Assembly: GCF_009862265.1 (NCBI RefSeq)
Contig: NZ_WWGX01000094.1
Location: forward strand, 1 to 60,526
Length of the DNA stretch: 60,526 nucleotides
Direction: 5' to 3'
Source of the DNA: Streptomyces sp. SID8352
Lineage (GTDB): Bacteria; Actinomycetota; Actinomycetes; Streptomycetales; Streptomycetaceae
A program made the position numbers and the translations under genes. Positions within the stretch are counted from its first letter, which is position 1; every line of letters begins with the position of its first letter. This document shows positions 26,093-33,968 of this stretch, one piece after another. The notes beneath the pieces are model-generated. The model was not told where the DNA came from, did not search any database, and saw only the letters and a list, made by a program, of their open reading frames with translations.

Positions 26093-26806
26093 ATGAGTGA
26101 GGACCGGATCACCCAGCGCACCGTGACCGTGGTCATGGGCATCATCGCCCTCCTGGCGTTCGTCTTCTCCTTCGGCAACGTCTGGGCCCTGGCCCTGCGC
26201 CTGGGCGTCCCCGCCCCCATCGCGCCGCTCATCGCCCCCATGGTCGACCTGTCCGTGGTCGGGCTCCTGGTGGCCCTGCGCTACCTCTCCCTGCGCGGCG
26301 TCCCACCCGAGCAGATGAAGGCGGCCACCCGGCTGATGCACGTATCCGGCCTACTGACCCTGGCCCTCAACATCGCCGAACCCGTCGTCGCCGGACACTA
26401 CGGCCGCGCCGCCATCGACGCCGTGGCCCCCCTGCTCCTCCTCGGCTGGGGAGCGGTCGGCCCGCAGCTTCTCCGCTCGTTCCACGCGGCCGCCACCCAT
26501 GCAGCCGAACCGGCGCCCGCCACCGAGACGGAAGCGGCCCAAGAGCCTGCCCCGGCCCCCGCCGAGCCCGCGCACGTCGCGGCAACTGCCCCGCCCGTCT
26601 CGCCGGTACCGACCCCGGCCCCGGTCGCTCCGCTCACTGCTCCGGCCGCGCCTGCGGTCAAGGTCCCCGAACCGCTGCTCACCGAAGCACGGTCCATCGC
26701 GGCATCGCACCACGCCGAGCACGGAGAAGCGATCACTCCGGCCCAGCTCAAGATGCGGCTCGGCATCGGCCTGCCCATGGCCACCGCCCTGCACGCCGCC
26801 CTGTAG
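26093..26806 (+). CDS. SpdB-like spread protein (DUF2637)
   Basis: 237-residue membrane protein. Four hydrophobic helices occupy about residues 10-130 (for example VTVVMGIIALLAFVFSFGNV), followed by an Ala/Pro/Glu-rich linker and a C-terminal HTH-like segment (AQLKMRLGIGLPMATALHAA). Matches DUF2637/SpdB proteins that assist intramycelial spread of AICEs. The ATG has AAAGGAGGTGA upstream, an unusually complete ribosome site. Confidence 0.82.
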   Translation: MSEDRITQRTVTVVMGIIALLAFVFSFGNVWALALRLGVPAPIAPLIAPMVDLSVVGLLVALRYLSLRGVPPEQMKAATRLMHVSGLLTLALNIAEPVVAGHYGRAAIDAVAPLLLLGWGAVGPQLLRSFHAAATHAAEPAPATETEAAQEPAPAPAEPAHVAATAPPVSPVPTPAPVAPLTAPAAPAVKVPEPLLTEARSIAASHHAEHGEAITPAQLKMRLGIGLPMATALHAAL

Positions 26807-26876
26807 AGCCGCGCTCTCCCCCGCCGGCCTTTCGGCACTTCCCACCCTCGCCCACTTCTGAGCCCGACCTGCCATG

Positions 26877-26919
26877 CCTGCGGGCAGCAGCCCGAGCGCT
26901 GATCGCTGCTGCCCGCAGG
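26877..26919. terminator. Long hairpin between spdB-like and rep genes
   Basis: Perfect 14-bp stem CCTGCGGGCAGCAG / CTGCTGCCCGCAGG with a 15-nt loop, ending 36 bp before the rep start. Either a terminator of the transfer operon or an attenuator controlling rep. Confidence 0.65.
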
Positions 26920-26955
26920 TCCCACCCTCATGCCAGAAGGGAGACCCCGCCACCC

Positions 26956-28443
26956 ATGCGCCGCCCCCTCGACCTGCGCCACGTCATCAGCCCCAGCCTG
27001 CGGGACCTGATCGAACTGGCCAACACCCACGACTTCGACCGCGTCAACGAACAGGTCCGTGACCTGCACGGCTGCACCAACCCCGTCAACCTCCACGGCT
27101 GGACCGTCACCACCGACCAGTTCACCAAGGAAGTGGTCCGCTCCTATCGCTCCGAGGACGAACCCTCCGGGCGTCTCCTCACCACGTGCGGCAACCGGCG
27201 CTCCTCCCGCTGCCCCGCTTGCTCACGCGTCTACGCCGCCGACACCTACCACCTCATCAAGGCCGGACTCTCCGGTGGCAAGAGCGTCGCCGAAACCGTC
27301 CGGGACCACCCCCGCGCCTTCGTCACCCTCACCGCCCCTTCCTTCGGCCCCGTCCACAACCGCAAGACCGACAGCACGGGCAAACTCCGCCCCTGCGGTT
27401 GCGGCTCCCAACACCCCGAGAACGACCCGGTGTTGGGTACCCCGCTCAACCCGGGCTCCTACGACTACACCGGCGCCGTGCTCTGGAACGCCCACGCCGG
27501 ACAGCTCTGGGCACGCTTCACCACCTACCTGCGCCGCGCCCTGGCCGAACACCTCGGCATGACGCAGAAGGCCCTCAACACCGCCCTCCGCGTCTCCTTC
27601 GCCAAGGTCGCCGAGTACCAGAAGCGCGGCCTGGTCCACTTCCACGCGGTGATCCGCTTCGACGGACCCGACGGCCACACCACCCCGCCCCCACTCTGGG
27701 CCACCTTCGACGCCCTGAGCGCCGCCGTGGGCCTGGCGATCGAGCGTGCCCGGCTCACCATCGCCTCCGACGCCATCGGCGAACGCGTCATCGCCTGGGG
27801 CGGCCGGTACAAGGTCGACCCCATCAAGGCCCTGGGCGACGGCGAACTCACCGACACCCGCGTTGCCGAGTACACAGACGCCAAGGTCGCCGGATACGTC
27901 GCCAAGTACGCCACGAAGAACGCCGAAGGGGCGGGCACCGTAGACCGCACTCTGATGTGCCGCCCCTGCTCCGGACGCGGCTACGTGCGCGGCCCGGACG
28001 GATTCCACGACCGGTGTGACGACTGCGACGGCACCGGACAGGCCGAACCCATCAAGGCTCTGCCCATCCAGCAGCACGTACGCCAGATGATCCGCACCGC
28101 ATGGGACCTGGGCCACCTGCCGGAGTTCGCCGACCTCAAGCTCTGGAAGTGGGCTCACATGCTCGGCTTCCGCGGCCACTTCTCCACCAAGTCCCGGGCC
28201 TACTCCACCACCCTCGGCGCTCTCCGCGACGTACGCCGAGCCTGGCGACTGGCCCAGGCCGAAGCCGCCCGCGCCCGCGCTGGCCTCCCCGCCACCGACG
28301 AGAACACCACCCTCGTCACCTCCTCTTCGTGGACCTACCTCAGCACCGGCTACCGCCCTGGCGAGGAACTCCTCGCGGCCCAGGTCCGCCACGACATAGC
28401 TCACACCGCACGCCTCAAGCACGAAGGGCTGGTGCCTGCATGA
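26956..28443 (+). CDS. RepSA-type replication initiator (HUH endonuclease)
   Basis: 495-residue rolling-circle initiator. It has an N-terminal Cys cluster (TTCGN...RCPAC, about 78-89), HUH motif LVHFHAVIRFD (His about 228 and 230), catalytic-Tyr motif AGYVAKYATK (about 312-321) and then a zinc-ribbon-like CRPCSGRG / CDDCDGTG pair (about 338-360). This matches AICE RepSA proteins that nick the double-strand origin. Its stop overlaps the xis start as ATGA. Confidence 0.88.
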   Translation: MRRPLDLRHVISPSLRDLIELANTHDFDRVNEQVRDLHGCTNPVNLHGWTVTTDQFTKEVVRSYRSEDEPSGRLLTTCGNRRSSRCPACSRVYAADTYHLIKAGLSGGKSVAETVRDHPRAFVTLTAPSFGPVHNRKTDSTGKLRPCGCGSQHPENDPVLGTPLNPGSYDYTGAVLWNAHAGQLWARFTTYLRRALAEHLGMTQKALNTALRVSFAKVAEYQKRGLVHFHAVIRFDGPDGHTTPPPLWATFDALSAAVGLAIERARLTIASDAIGERVIAWGGRYKVDPIKALGDGELTDTRVAEYTDAKVAGYVAKYATKNAEGAGTVDRTLMCRPCSGRGYVRGPDGFHDRCDDCDGTGQAEPIKALPIQQHVRQMIRTAWDLGHLPEFADLKLWKWAHMLGFRGHFSTKSRAYSTTLGALRDVRRAWRLAQAEAARARAGLPATDENTTLVTSSSWTYLSTGYRPGEELLAAQVRHDIAHTARLKHEGLVPA

Positions 28444-28622
28444 CGACCGCCGTGCTCACCGTGGACCAGGTCGCCGAGCGTCTCGGCATCAGCCGGTGGA
28501 AGGTCCACGACCTGATCCGCTCGCGTGAACTCGCCTCCTTCAAGATCGGCCGCTGCCGCCGTATCAGCGAATCCGCCGTGCATACCTACATATCCCTCCA
28601 GACCGAACAGGAAGCTGCCTGA
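28440..28622 (+). CDS. xis: Excisionase (MerR/AlpA-like HTH)
   Basis: 60-residue DNA-bending protein with a helix-turn-helix (TVDQVAERLGISRWKVHDLI). It cooperates with Int for excision. Overlaps rep at its start and int at its stop (TGATG), giving a rep-xis-int operon. Confidence 0.85.
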   Translation: MTTAVLTVDQVAERLGISRWKVHDLIRSRELASFKIGRCRRISESAVHTYISLQTEQEAA

Positions 28623-29908
28623 TGGCCGCCAAACCGAAGAAGAACCCGAACAACGAGGGCACCATCTACGAGCGCAAGGACGGCCGTTGGGAGGGCAGCG
28701 CGTACATCCTGACCACGGACGGCACGTACAAGCGGCGCAGCGTCTACGGCAAGACCTGGGACGAGGCGCACGAGAAGCTGACCAAGCTCAAGGCGGACTC
28801 CCTCAACGGCCTGCCGGTCGCCACCAGCAAGATGACCATCGCCGAGTACCTGACGTACTGGCTGACGAACGTCGTCAAGGGCAGGGTCCGCAGGACGACC
28901 TACGTCAACTACGAGTCCCTCGTCCGCAACTACATCACCCCGGAGTTCGGCAAGAAGAAGCTGGTCCGGCTCACCGCTCGCGACATCCGCGCCTTCCTCG
29001 CGAAGACGGCGGTCACCTGCCAGTGCTGCGCACAGGGCAAGGACAAGAAGCGGCCGGAGCACAAGCGGCGTTGCTGCGCCCTTCGGAAGTGCTGCAAGAA
29101 GCTCCCCTCTGACCGGACCGTGCGCTTCCTGCTGGTGATCCTGCGTGCTGCTCTACAGCACGCCGTACGTGAGGACGAGTTGCCGCGCAACGTGGCCCGG
29201 AACGTGGAGCTGAGCATGGGAACGAAGCGCGAGATCGAACCGCTCACCGCCAAGGAGGGGCGTCAGCTCCTGGCGGCGGCGCGGGACAACCGGCTGTGGG
29301 CCGCGTACGAACTGGCGGTCCGCATCGGCCTCCGGCGCGGTGAGCTGCTGGGCCTGCGCTGGTCGGACGTTGACCTTCACGAAGGCGTGCTCACTGTTCG
29401 GCAAGCCCTACAGCGCGTCGGCGGTGAGCTGCTGATCGTCGCGCCGAAGACGCAGCGCTCCGCCCGTCGTGTGGCCCTACCCGCCGAGTGCGTGACGGCG
29501 CTCCGTGCCCAGCGCGCGCAGCAGATCGCCGACCGGAAAGCGGCTGGTGCCAACTGGAAGGGGACGGGTCAGGGCCTCGTCTTCACCACCAAGAACGGGA
29601 CCCCCATCGAGCCGCGCAACCTGAACCGCTCCTTCGAGGTGCTCTGCGCCCGCGCCGGCGTCCGCAAGGTCCGCTTTCATGACCTGCGCCATACCTGCGC
29701 CTCGCTCCTCCACGAACAGGGCGCCGACGCCCGCATGATCATGGAAGTCCTCGGCCACAGCTCGATCCGAGTGACCATGGACATCTACACCTTCGTTCGA
29801 CTCGACTCCCAGCGCTCTGCCTTCGACCGCGTCGGCGACGCGCTGAGGGGTGACGGCAACGATCCGGACGACGATGACGGCGCAGCCGGTGTCTCGGTAG
29901 CCGTCTGA
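28622..29908 (+). CDS. int: Tyrosine integrase of element 1
   Basis: 428-residue site-specific recombinase. N-terminal arm-binding region, core-binding domain (about 65-185) with an inserted Cys-rich patch (CQCCAQGK then CCALRKCC, about 133-158), and catalytic domain: Arg about 238 (GLRRGE), Lys about 276, HDLRH (His 353, Arg 356), GHSS (His about 379) and Tyr about 389. All catalytic residues present. Lies about 90 bp from core copy B, as expected for its own attachment site. Confidence 0.93.
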   Translation: MAAKPKKNPNNEGTIYERKDGRWEGSAYILTTDGTYKRRSVYGKTWDEAHEKLTKLKADSLNGLPVATSKMTIAEYLTYWLTNVVKGRVRRTTYVNYESLVRNYITPEFGKKKLVRLTARDIRAFLAKTAVTCQCCAQGKDKKRPEHKRRCCALRKCCKKLPSDRTVRFLLVILRAALQHAVREDELPRNVARNVELSMGTKREIEPLTAKEGRQLLAAARDNRLWAAYELAVRIGLRRGELLGLRWSDVDLHEGVLTVRQALQRVGGELLIVAPKTQRSARRVALPAECVTALRAQRAQQIADRKAAGANWKGTGQGLVFTTKNGTPIEPRNLNRSFEVLCARAGVRKVRFHDLRHTCASLLHEQGADARMIMEVLGHSSIRVTMDIYTFVRLDSQRSAFDRVGDALRGDGNDPDDDDGAAGVSVAV

Positions 29909-29923
29909 TCGGCCCCGAATCCG

Positions 29924-29946
29924 GTTGCCGTCAAACACTGCCGTCA
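29924..29946. promoter_or_regulatory. Integrase arm-type site pair, right end of element 1
   Basis: GTTGCCGTCA at 29924-29933 and ACTGCCGTCA at 29937-29946, matching the left-end pair at 5583-5604. Confidence 0.55.
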
Positions 29947-29958
29947 AGGCATAAAGCA

Positions 29959-29988
29959 GGGGCCCTGTGGATCACTCCACAGGGCCCC
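29959..29988. terminator. Terminator between int 1 and core copy B
   Basis: Perfect 13-bp stem GGGGCCCTGTGGA / TCCACAGGGCCCC with loop TCAC. Can end int transcription and, on the other strand, a tRNA rebuilt at core B. Confidence 0.85.
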
Positions 29989-29996
29989 TGGCCTGC

Positions 29997-30040
29997 TGTG
30001 CACTCGGCAGGATTCGAACCTGCAACCTTCTGATCCGTAG
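29997..30040. repeat. Attachment core copy B (junction of elements 1 and 2)
   Basis: 44-bp copy identical to core C. Adjacent sequence does not form the tRNA 5' half, so no tRNA is encoded here. Confidence 0.92.
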
Positions 30041-30145
30041 GCGCGCTACTCCCGGAAGGGCGGCCCGCCGACCAGCCATTCAGCGCCGCCGACCTACCGC
30101 GATGCGCCCGGATCGGTCCGTGAGTGTGCGCCGTTGTACGTGGCT

Positions 30146-30168
30146 GTTGATGTCAGGCGTTGATGTCA
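30146..30168. promoter_or_regulatory. Integrase arm-type site pair, left end of element 2
   Basis: GTTGATGTCA at 30146-30155 and 30159-30168, 13 bp apart, identical in sequence and spacing to the pair at 41743-41765. Confidence 0.65.
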
Positions 30169-30212
30169 AACAGCCTGCCCTTATCGATGGTCAAAGCACC
30201 TTTGGCGGTGTG

Positions 30213-30830
30213 TCAGCCCTTTTGGTGCGGCACTTCAACAAGCCTGCCCACGTGGTCGCGCTGCTCGTCGTAGGGGCCAACGGGCAATAGATCATGTGGC
30301 AACGCCATCTCACCCGCCGGACGTTGGGCTAGCCAGCCCGAGAGCCTGTGAGATGGCGCCTCAGTACGCACGTGCTTGAATCCCAACCGCTCGTAGTAGG
30401 CGTGCAGCCCCGTGTTCGTGCGCCACGTGTCGATGCGCACCCAGGTTCGACCCTCAAGCGCAGCAAGGCGGGACATCCAGTCGATGACCCGTGTACCGAG
30501 GTGCCGGCCGGACGCTTCGCGCGCGACCATCAGCTTGTACAAGTACAGCGCTGACTCTGGGCGATCGGTGTCCGTCCAGAAGTCCCGGTCAACGGGTCCA
30601 CGACTCACGGTCGCAAGCACCGTGTCCTGCTCGTTCACGACGACCCATGCCCGCCCCTCATCTATGCTGGCGCGCCATTTGGCGATGGCTCGTTCGCCCG
30701 TCTCCGGGTCGCTCCACTGGTCCGTGCCCTTGGTGCGCAACCACCCTTCCGCCTCCGTTCGCAGGGCCGTAAGAGCGGGTACGTCCTCCGCCGCTGCGGG
30801 GCGGAGGTACTCAGTCCGTGCTGACTTCAT
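30213..30830 (-). CDS. GNAT-family N-acetyltransferase
   Basis: 205-residue acetyltransferase. The acetyl-CoA-binding region is recognisable in LYLYKLMVAREASGRHLGTRVIDW (about residues 95-118), and the end of the fold in YYERLGFKHV. Substrate unknown. The ATG at 30830 overlaps the 3' end of the GntR gene by 20 bp, so the two are co-transcribed. Confidence 0.82.
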   Translation of the reverse strand: MKSARTEYLRPAAAEDVPALTALRTEAEGWLRTKGTDQWSDPETGERAIAKWRASIDEGRAWVVVNEQDTVLATVSRGPVDRDFWTDTDRPESALYLYKLMVAREASGRHLGTRVIDWMSRLAALEGRTWVRIDTWRTNTGLHAYYERLGFKHVRTEAPSHRLSGWLAQRPAGEMALPHDLLPVGPYDEQRDHVGRLVEVPHQKG

Positions 30831-31581
30831 AGAGGATCTTGTGCCTGTCTCCGGGGAGGATGGTGACCATGCAGCGGAGGGGCTGGCCGTCCGCGTCATA
30901 GCCCGTTCGGGTGTGCTCTGCGACTGGTGTTGCGGCAGGTAGACCAAGCAACTCAGCCTCCTGTCGAGTCGGCATGCGCACTGAGATTTCGTCCACGTAC
31001 TTGGCTTGCACGAGTCCGACGGACGCCAGAATGCCGCCGGGCGCTGAGACGTCCCGGGGCTCCATCAAAGGCGTCCCGCTCACAAGCTCTTGAGGAAAGT
31101 ACGAGTCAGCGAGGGCGTAGGGCCGGTTGTCTATGTACCGGATGCGCTTCCGAGCCACGGCCAAACCGTCTGCGGGGAGTTCGAGACACTCGCGCACGTG
31201 GGCAGGTGGCTCCACGATCGACACCGTGATGTCTTGGCGTGGGGCGTTGCCGTTCTCCGCAATCACACTCGCCCACTGGTCGCCGGCGGTTCGCCCTTCA
31301 ACCGCAGTGGCATGGCGACTTCGGCTTTCCAGCGTCGTCCAGTTCCACACGACGGGCGGGTAGTCCTCACGGACGTACTTCCCCTGTCCCTGCCCGGTGA
31401 CGACCAGCCCCTCCTCAACCAAGAGGCGCACGCCGGCGCGGATGGTCTCGCGGCTGTAGCCGTACTGACTCATCATCTTCGATTCGCTGGGGAGTGCCTC
31501 GCCCCCACTCAGCGCCCCGGACAGGATCTGTTCCCGCAGGTCATAGGCGACTTCCTGAGACTTCGTCATACCGCGTCGCAC
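30811..31581 (-). CDS. GntR-family regulator, HutC/UTRA subgroup
   Basis: About 256 residues. N-terminal winged helix (YDLREQILSGALSGG, PSESKMMSQYGYSRETIRAG), C-terminal UTRA ligand domain (IRYIDNRPYALADSYFP, then TGYDADGQPLRCMVTILPGD). In AICEs this type controls transfer and replication genes. The GTG at 31581 is preferred because GGGGAAG lies 8 nt upstream; TTG 31587 and ATG 31569 are alternatives. Divergent from the element's main operon with repeated boxes in between. Confidence 0.82.
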   Translation of the reverse strand: MRRGMTKSQEVAYDLREQILSGALSGGEALPSESKMMSQYGYSRETIRAGVRLLVEEGLVVTGQGQGKYVREDYPPVVWNWTTLESRSRHATAVEGRTAGDQWASVIAENGNAPRQDITVSIVEPPAHVRECLELPADGLAVARKRIRYIDNRPYALADSYFPQELVSGTPLMEPRDVSAPGGILASVGLVQAKYVDEISVRMPTRQEAELLGLPAATPVAEHTRTGYDADGQPLRCMVTILPGDRHKILYEVSTD

Positions 31582-31587
31582 TGACAA

Positions 31588-32032
31588 GACTTCCCCTCTG
31601 CTCCGACTCCTCCGTACAAGTTAGACCAGGGGGCTTGACTCTCCAAGTCAGACTCATGCAATCTTTTGCCACGGCACTCCTCCAGACAAGTCGGACGGGG
31701 TGTCACGTACGGCACTGCCGTACAGGTGTGCCCGGAGGAAAGCCCGCAGGGGTGAGTACGAAGGAAGCACTCGTTACTTGAGAACTCAACAGCGTGCCGG
31801 GGAGGCCGTCCCTCCCCTGCCAGCAAGAGGACGGATGCGTACGGGTGCAACCCGCACGCGACTGCACGACCAGCCTCCGCAGCGCTTCGCTGCGGCCGGT
31901 TGCCTCCGCTGCACGTCTCGCACGTGCAGCGCTGAGGGGAGCCGGATGTTCCGACTTCAACGGCGCGCGGCCCCGGGTGGCTAGACCCGGGACCGCTGTC
32001 GGGCCGTTCCTTCGTGAGAGGAACCAAGACCC
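31588..32032. promoter_or_regulatory. Long untranslated leader of element 2 operon
   Basis: 445 bp without a gene. After the three GntR-type boxes come a palindrome GTACGGC-ACT-GCCGTAC (31707-31723), a segment resembling the Streptomyces rRNA leader (31778-31799, CTTGAGAACTCAACAGCG...) and a CCGCAGCG/CGCTGCGG hairpin (31877-31895). Confidence 0.55.
31616..31696. promoter_or_regulatory. Three CAAGTYRGAC boxes, probable GntR operators
   Basis: ACAAGTTAGAC (31616-31626), CCAAGTCAGAC (31643-31653) and ACAAGTCGGAC (31686-31696), all on the plus strand between the regulator and the main operon. Confidence 0.55.
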
Positions 32033-32302
32033 ATGAAGCACATCGGTGCTGCTCAGGTGGTTGTTACCGCCGACGTTTTCGACCGTGAGCCAACGCTCGC
32101 GGAGCTGGACGTGATCGAGTTGGAGTCCCCCGTCATCCTGGCGGAGGTCGAGTTGCTCAACGCGCAGATCAAAACCCTCGACCGCCCCGCGAACGAGGTG
32201 GACACCCGCCGGATCCGCCGGGCCCGTAACCGGGTGCTCGCCGCGCGGCGGGACCTGGTCAACCGCATGGCCGGCGTGATGCTGCCGGGTGGTGCGGCGT
32301 GA
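32033..32302 (+). CDS. DUF6284-like small protein
   Basis: 89 residues beginning MKHIGAAQVVVTADVFDREP, with ILAEVELLNAQIKTLDRP and a basic helix DTRRIRRARNRVLAARRDLV. I recall this pattern as DUF6284, a family near AICE regulators in Streptomyces; function unknown. First gene of the main operon; its stop overlaps the next start (GTGA). Confidence 0.65.
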   Translation: MKHIGAAQVVVTADVFDREPTLAELDVIELESPVILAEVELLNAQIKTLDRPANEVDTRRIRRARNRVLAARRDLVNRMAGVMLPGGAA

Positions 32303-32577
32303 GCACGATGACCGCGCAGATGTCGAGTGACGGCGGGCCGTGGCGTCTGTACGTCGTCCTGTACGGGGAGACCGAGTGGCCCACGTTCCGGTGGGAGCTC
32401 CCGGGGCCGGTGCCGACCGGTGCGGAGCGCCGCGCGGTGCTCGACCTGCTCGGCTACGAGGTGGCGCCCGGTGCGGCGTGGTCGTGGTCGGAGGACAGCC
32501 GCGACCCCGACGACGACGCGACGGCGACGATCCTGATCGCCGCCGTCGGCGTCCGCCCCATCTCCGAGGGGCGGTGA
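32299..32577 (+). CDS. DUF6303-like small protein
   Basis: 92 residues, acidic, with WRLYVVLYGETEWPTFRWEL and a central AERRAVLDLLGYEV. Recalled as DUF6303, a regular neighbour of the DUF6284 gene in AICEs. GTG start overlaps the preceding TGA. Function unknown. Confidence 0.6.
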   Translation: MSTMTAQMSSDGGPWRLYVVLYGETEWPTFRWELPGPVPTGAERRAVLDLLGYEVAPGAAWSWSEDSRDPDDDATATILIAAVGVRPISEGR

Positions 32578-32581
32578 CCGC

Positions 32582-33466
32582 GTGAACGCCAAGACCGTTC
32601 TTCCCGCCGTCGCGATGACGGCGGTGTCCATGGTGCTGACCCTGGCCGTGGTTGTGATGTGGCTGGGCACGGCGATGCCGTGGCCCGTCGCGCTGGTCGT
32701 CGGTCTGGGCATCGACGGCGGATGGCTCGCCACGCTCGCCTATGAGCGCCGGTTGGCCGCGCAGGGCGATCACAGCCACGGCGTGACCGCCGTCGGTTGG
32801 AGCTTCGGCCTGATCGCGACCGGCGTCCTGGTCGCCCACGCCCTCACCGCCGAAGAGTCCACCGGGGCGTGGCTAGCCGTCGCGTGGCTCCCGGTCGCGG
32901 CCAAGGCCCTGTGGCTCGTACACGGACTGTGGGAGCGCACCGCACTCACCCCCAGCGCCCTCGGGGCGATCCGGGGAATCCTGCAAGAGGCCCGCGACGA
33001 GGCGGCCGTGGCCCGTGCCCGACTGCGGGCGGACGCGACCACCGAGGAGACGCGGCTGACGGCCGTGACGGCGGCCGGCGCGCGCGTCGCCCGCGTCCAG
33101 GCCAGGACCGCCGCCACCCTCGCCGGGGCGTGGTCGACGCTGGAATCGGCGCGGCAGGGCGAGGACACCGGCAGGGCGCTGACCAGCGTGACGACCCCCG
33201 TCACACCCGGCGTCACAGCCCGCTGGGAACTGCCCGTCTGGGGCCCCAGCGACCCCGTCACCACCGCCCTGGACAGCGCCCCGGCCCTCACCGACGACGC
33301 CCTCGACACACTCGTCGACCAGATCCGTCACAGCCGCACACCCCCGCTGTCCTACCGGGAGATGGCCACCCGCTTCCGCACCGCCGGCCACTCCGCCTCC
33401 GAAGTCCGCCTCCGCGCCGCCTGGAAGCGAGTGGCCGAACGCCCCGCGACGGAGGCCACCCCATGA
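32582..33466 (+). CDS. SpdB-like membrane protein
   Basis: 294 residues. Four N-terminal transmembrane helices (about 5-115), a charged helical region with RARLRADATTEETRL, and a C-terminal HTH-like end (SYREMATRFRTAGHSASEVRLRAAW). DUF2637/SpdB layout; expected partner of the translocase in spread within mycelium. GTG start 4 bp after the previous stop; its own stop is overlapped by a tiny ORF. Confidence 0.75.
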   Translation: MNAKTVLPAVAMTAVSMVLTLAVVVMWLGTAMPWPVALVVGLGIDGGWLATLAYERRLAAQGDHSHGVTAVGWSFGLIATGVLVAHALTAEESTGAWLAVAWLPVAAKALWLVHGLWERTALTPSALGAIRGILQEARDEAAVARARLRADATTEETRLTAVTAAGARVARVQARTAATLAGAWSTLESARQGEDTGRALTSVTTPVTPGVTARWELPVWGPSDPVTTALDSAPALTDDALDTLVDQIRHSRTPPLSYREMATRFRTAGHSASEVRLRAAWKRVAERPATEATP

Positions 33467-33540
33467 CCGTCATCGGTCGCCGTCTGCGGCATGACCGCAC
33501 GGATGCCCCCGTCTCCTCGTTCTCGCCCGGGAGTGCCTGA
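33463..33540 (+). CDS. Tiny ORF coupled to the SpdB-like gene
   Basis: 25 residues (MTVIGRRLRHDRTDAP...), basic. The ATG overlaps the SpdB TGA and its stop is 1 bp before the next ATG; this packing is the only support. Confidence 0.3.
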   Translation: MTVIGRRLRHDRTDAPVSSFSPGSA

Positions 33541-33541
33541 C

Positions 33542-33859
33542 ATGGGTAACGCCGACATCCGTCGTCTGGACCGGGAGATCCTGGCCACGACGAAGAAGCT
33601 GGAAGCCGTCCGCAGGGGCGAGTGGTGGCCGCTGAACGGCAGCGAGCGCCGGGCCATGGCCCGCGCCCTGGCCGGCGGTTCCTACCAGATCGCCCGGGGC
33701 CGCAGCGCCGGCCGCGCCGAACGCCGCATGGACACCACCACGGAAGCCATCGAACTGCGGCTCACCGCCGAACTCACCGCCCTCCAGAGCGAGCGGCAGC
33801 GGCTCATGAACGAGACCGCGAAGACCAAGGCCGCCAAGAAGGCGTCCGGCTGGTTCTGA
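33542..33859 (+). CDS. Hypothetical basic helical protein
   Basis: 105 residues, helical and charged: DIRRLDREILATTKKLEAVR, then a basic RGRSAGRAERRMD, and a coiled C-terminal ELRLTAELTALQSERQRLMNE. GGGAG precedes the ATG. No family recognised; the size and position resemble small AICE accessory proteins. Confidence 0.55.
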   Translation: MGNADIRRLDREILATTKKLEAVRRGEWWPLNGSERRAMARALAGGSYQIARGRSAGRAERRMDTTTEAIELRLTAELTALQSERQRLMNETAKTKAAKKASGWF

Positions 33860-33968
33860 CCAGCCTGATTCTGCGCCGAGGTGGCCGGGACTTTCCACGG
33901 ACACGGCCACCTCGGCTCCCTCAACTCCCGCCCTCTTCATTGCGAGGGGCAGTCAGGAGCACTTCAGC

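Larger units (their letters stand above)
5499..30040. mobile_element. Element 1: AICE-type integrative conjugative element with defence cargo
   Basis: About 24.5 kb bounded by core copies A and B. The integrase gene sits at the tRNA-proximal end. The backbone (23.1-29.9 kb) has a GntR regulator, SCO3933-like protein, FtsK-like transfer protein, SpdB, RepSA-type initiator, Xis and Int. The cargo (5.6-21.7 kb) holds a helicase/nuclease pair, type I restriction genes, a Nudix gene and an HTH-controlled cassette. Matching GTTGCCGTCA arm-site pairs lie near both ends. Confidence 0.88.

Noticed and set aside
29997..30040. tRNA gene at core copy B
   Set aside because: Same as copy A: no 5' half.
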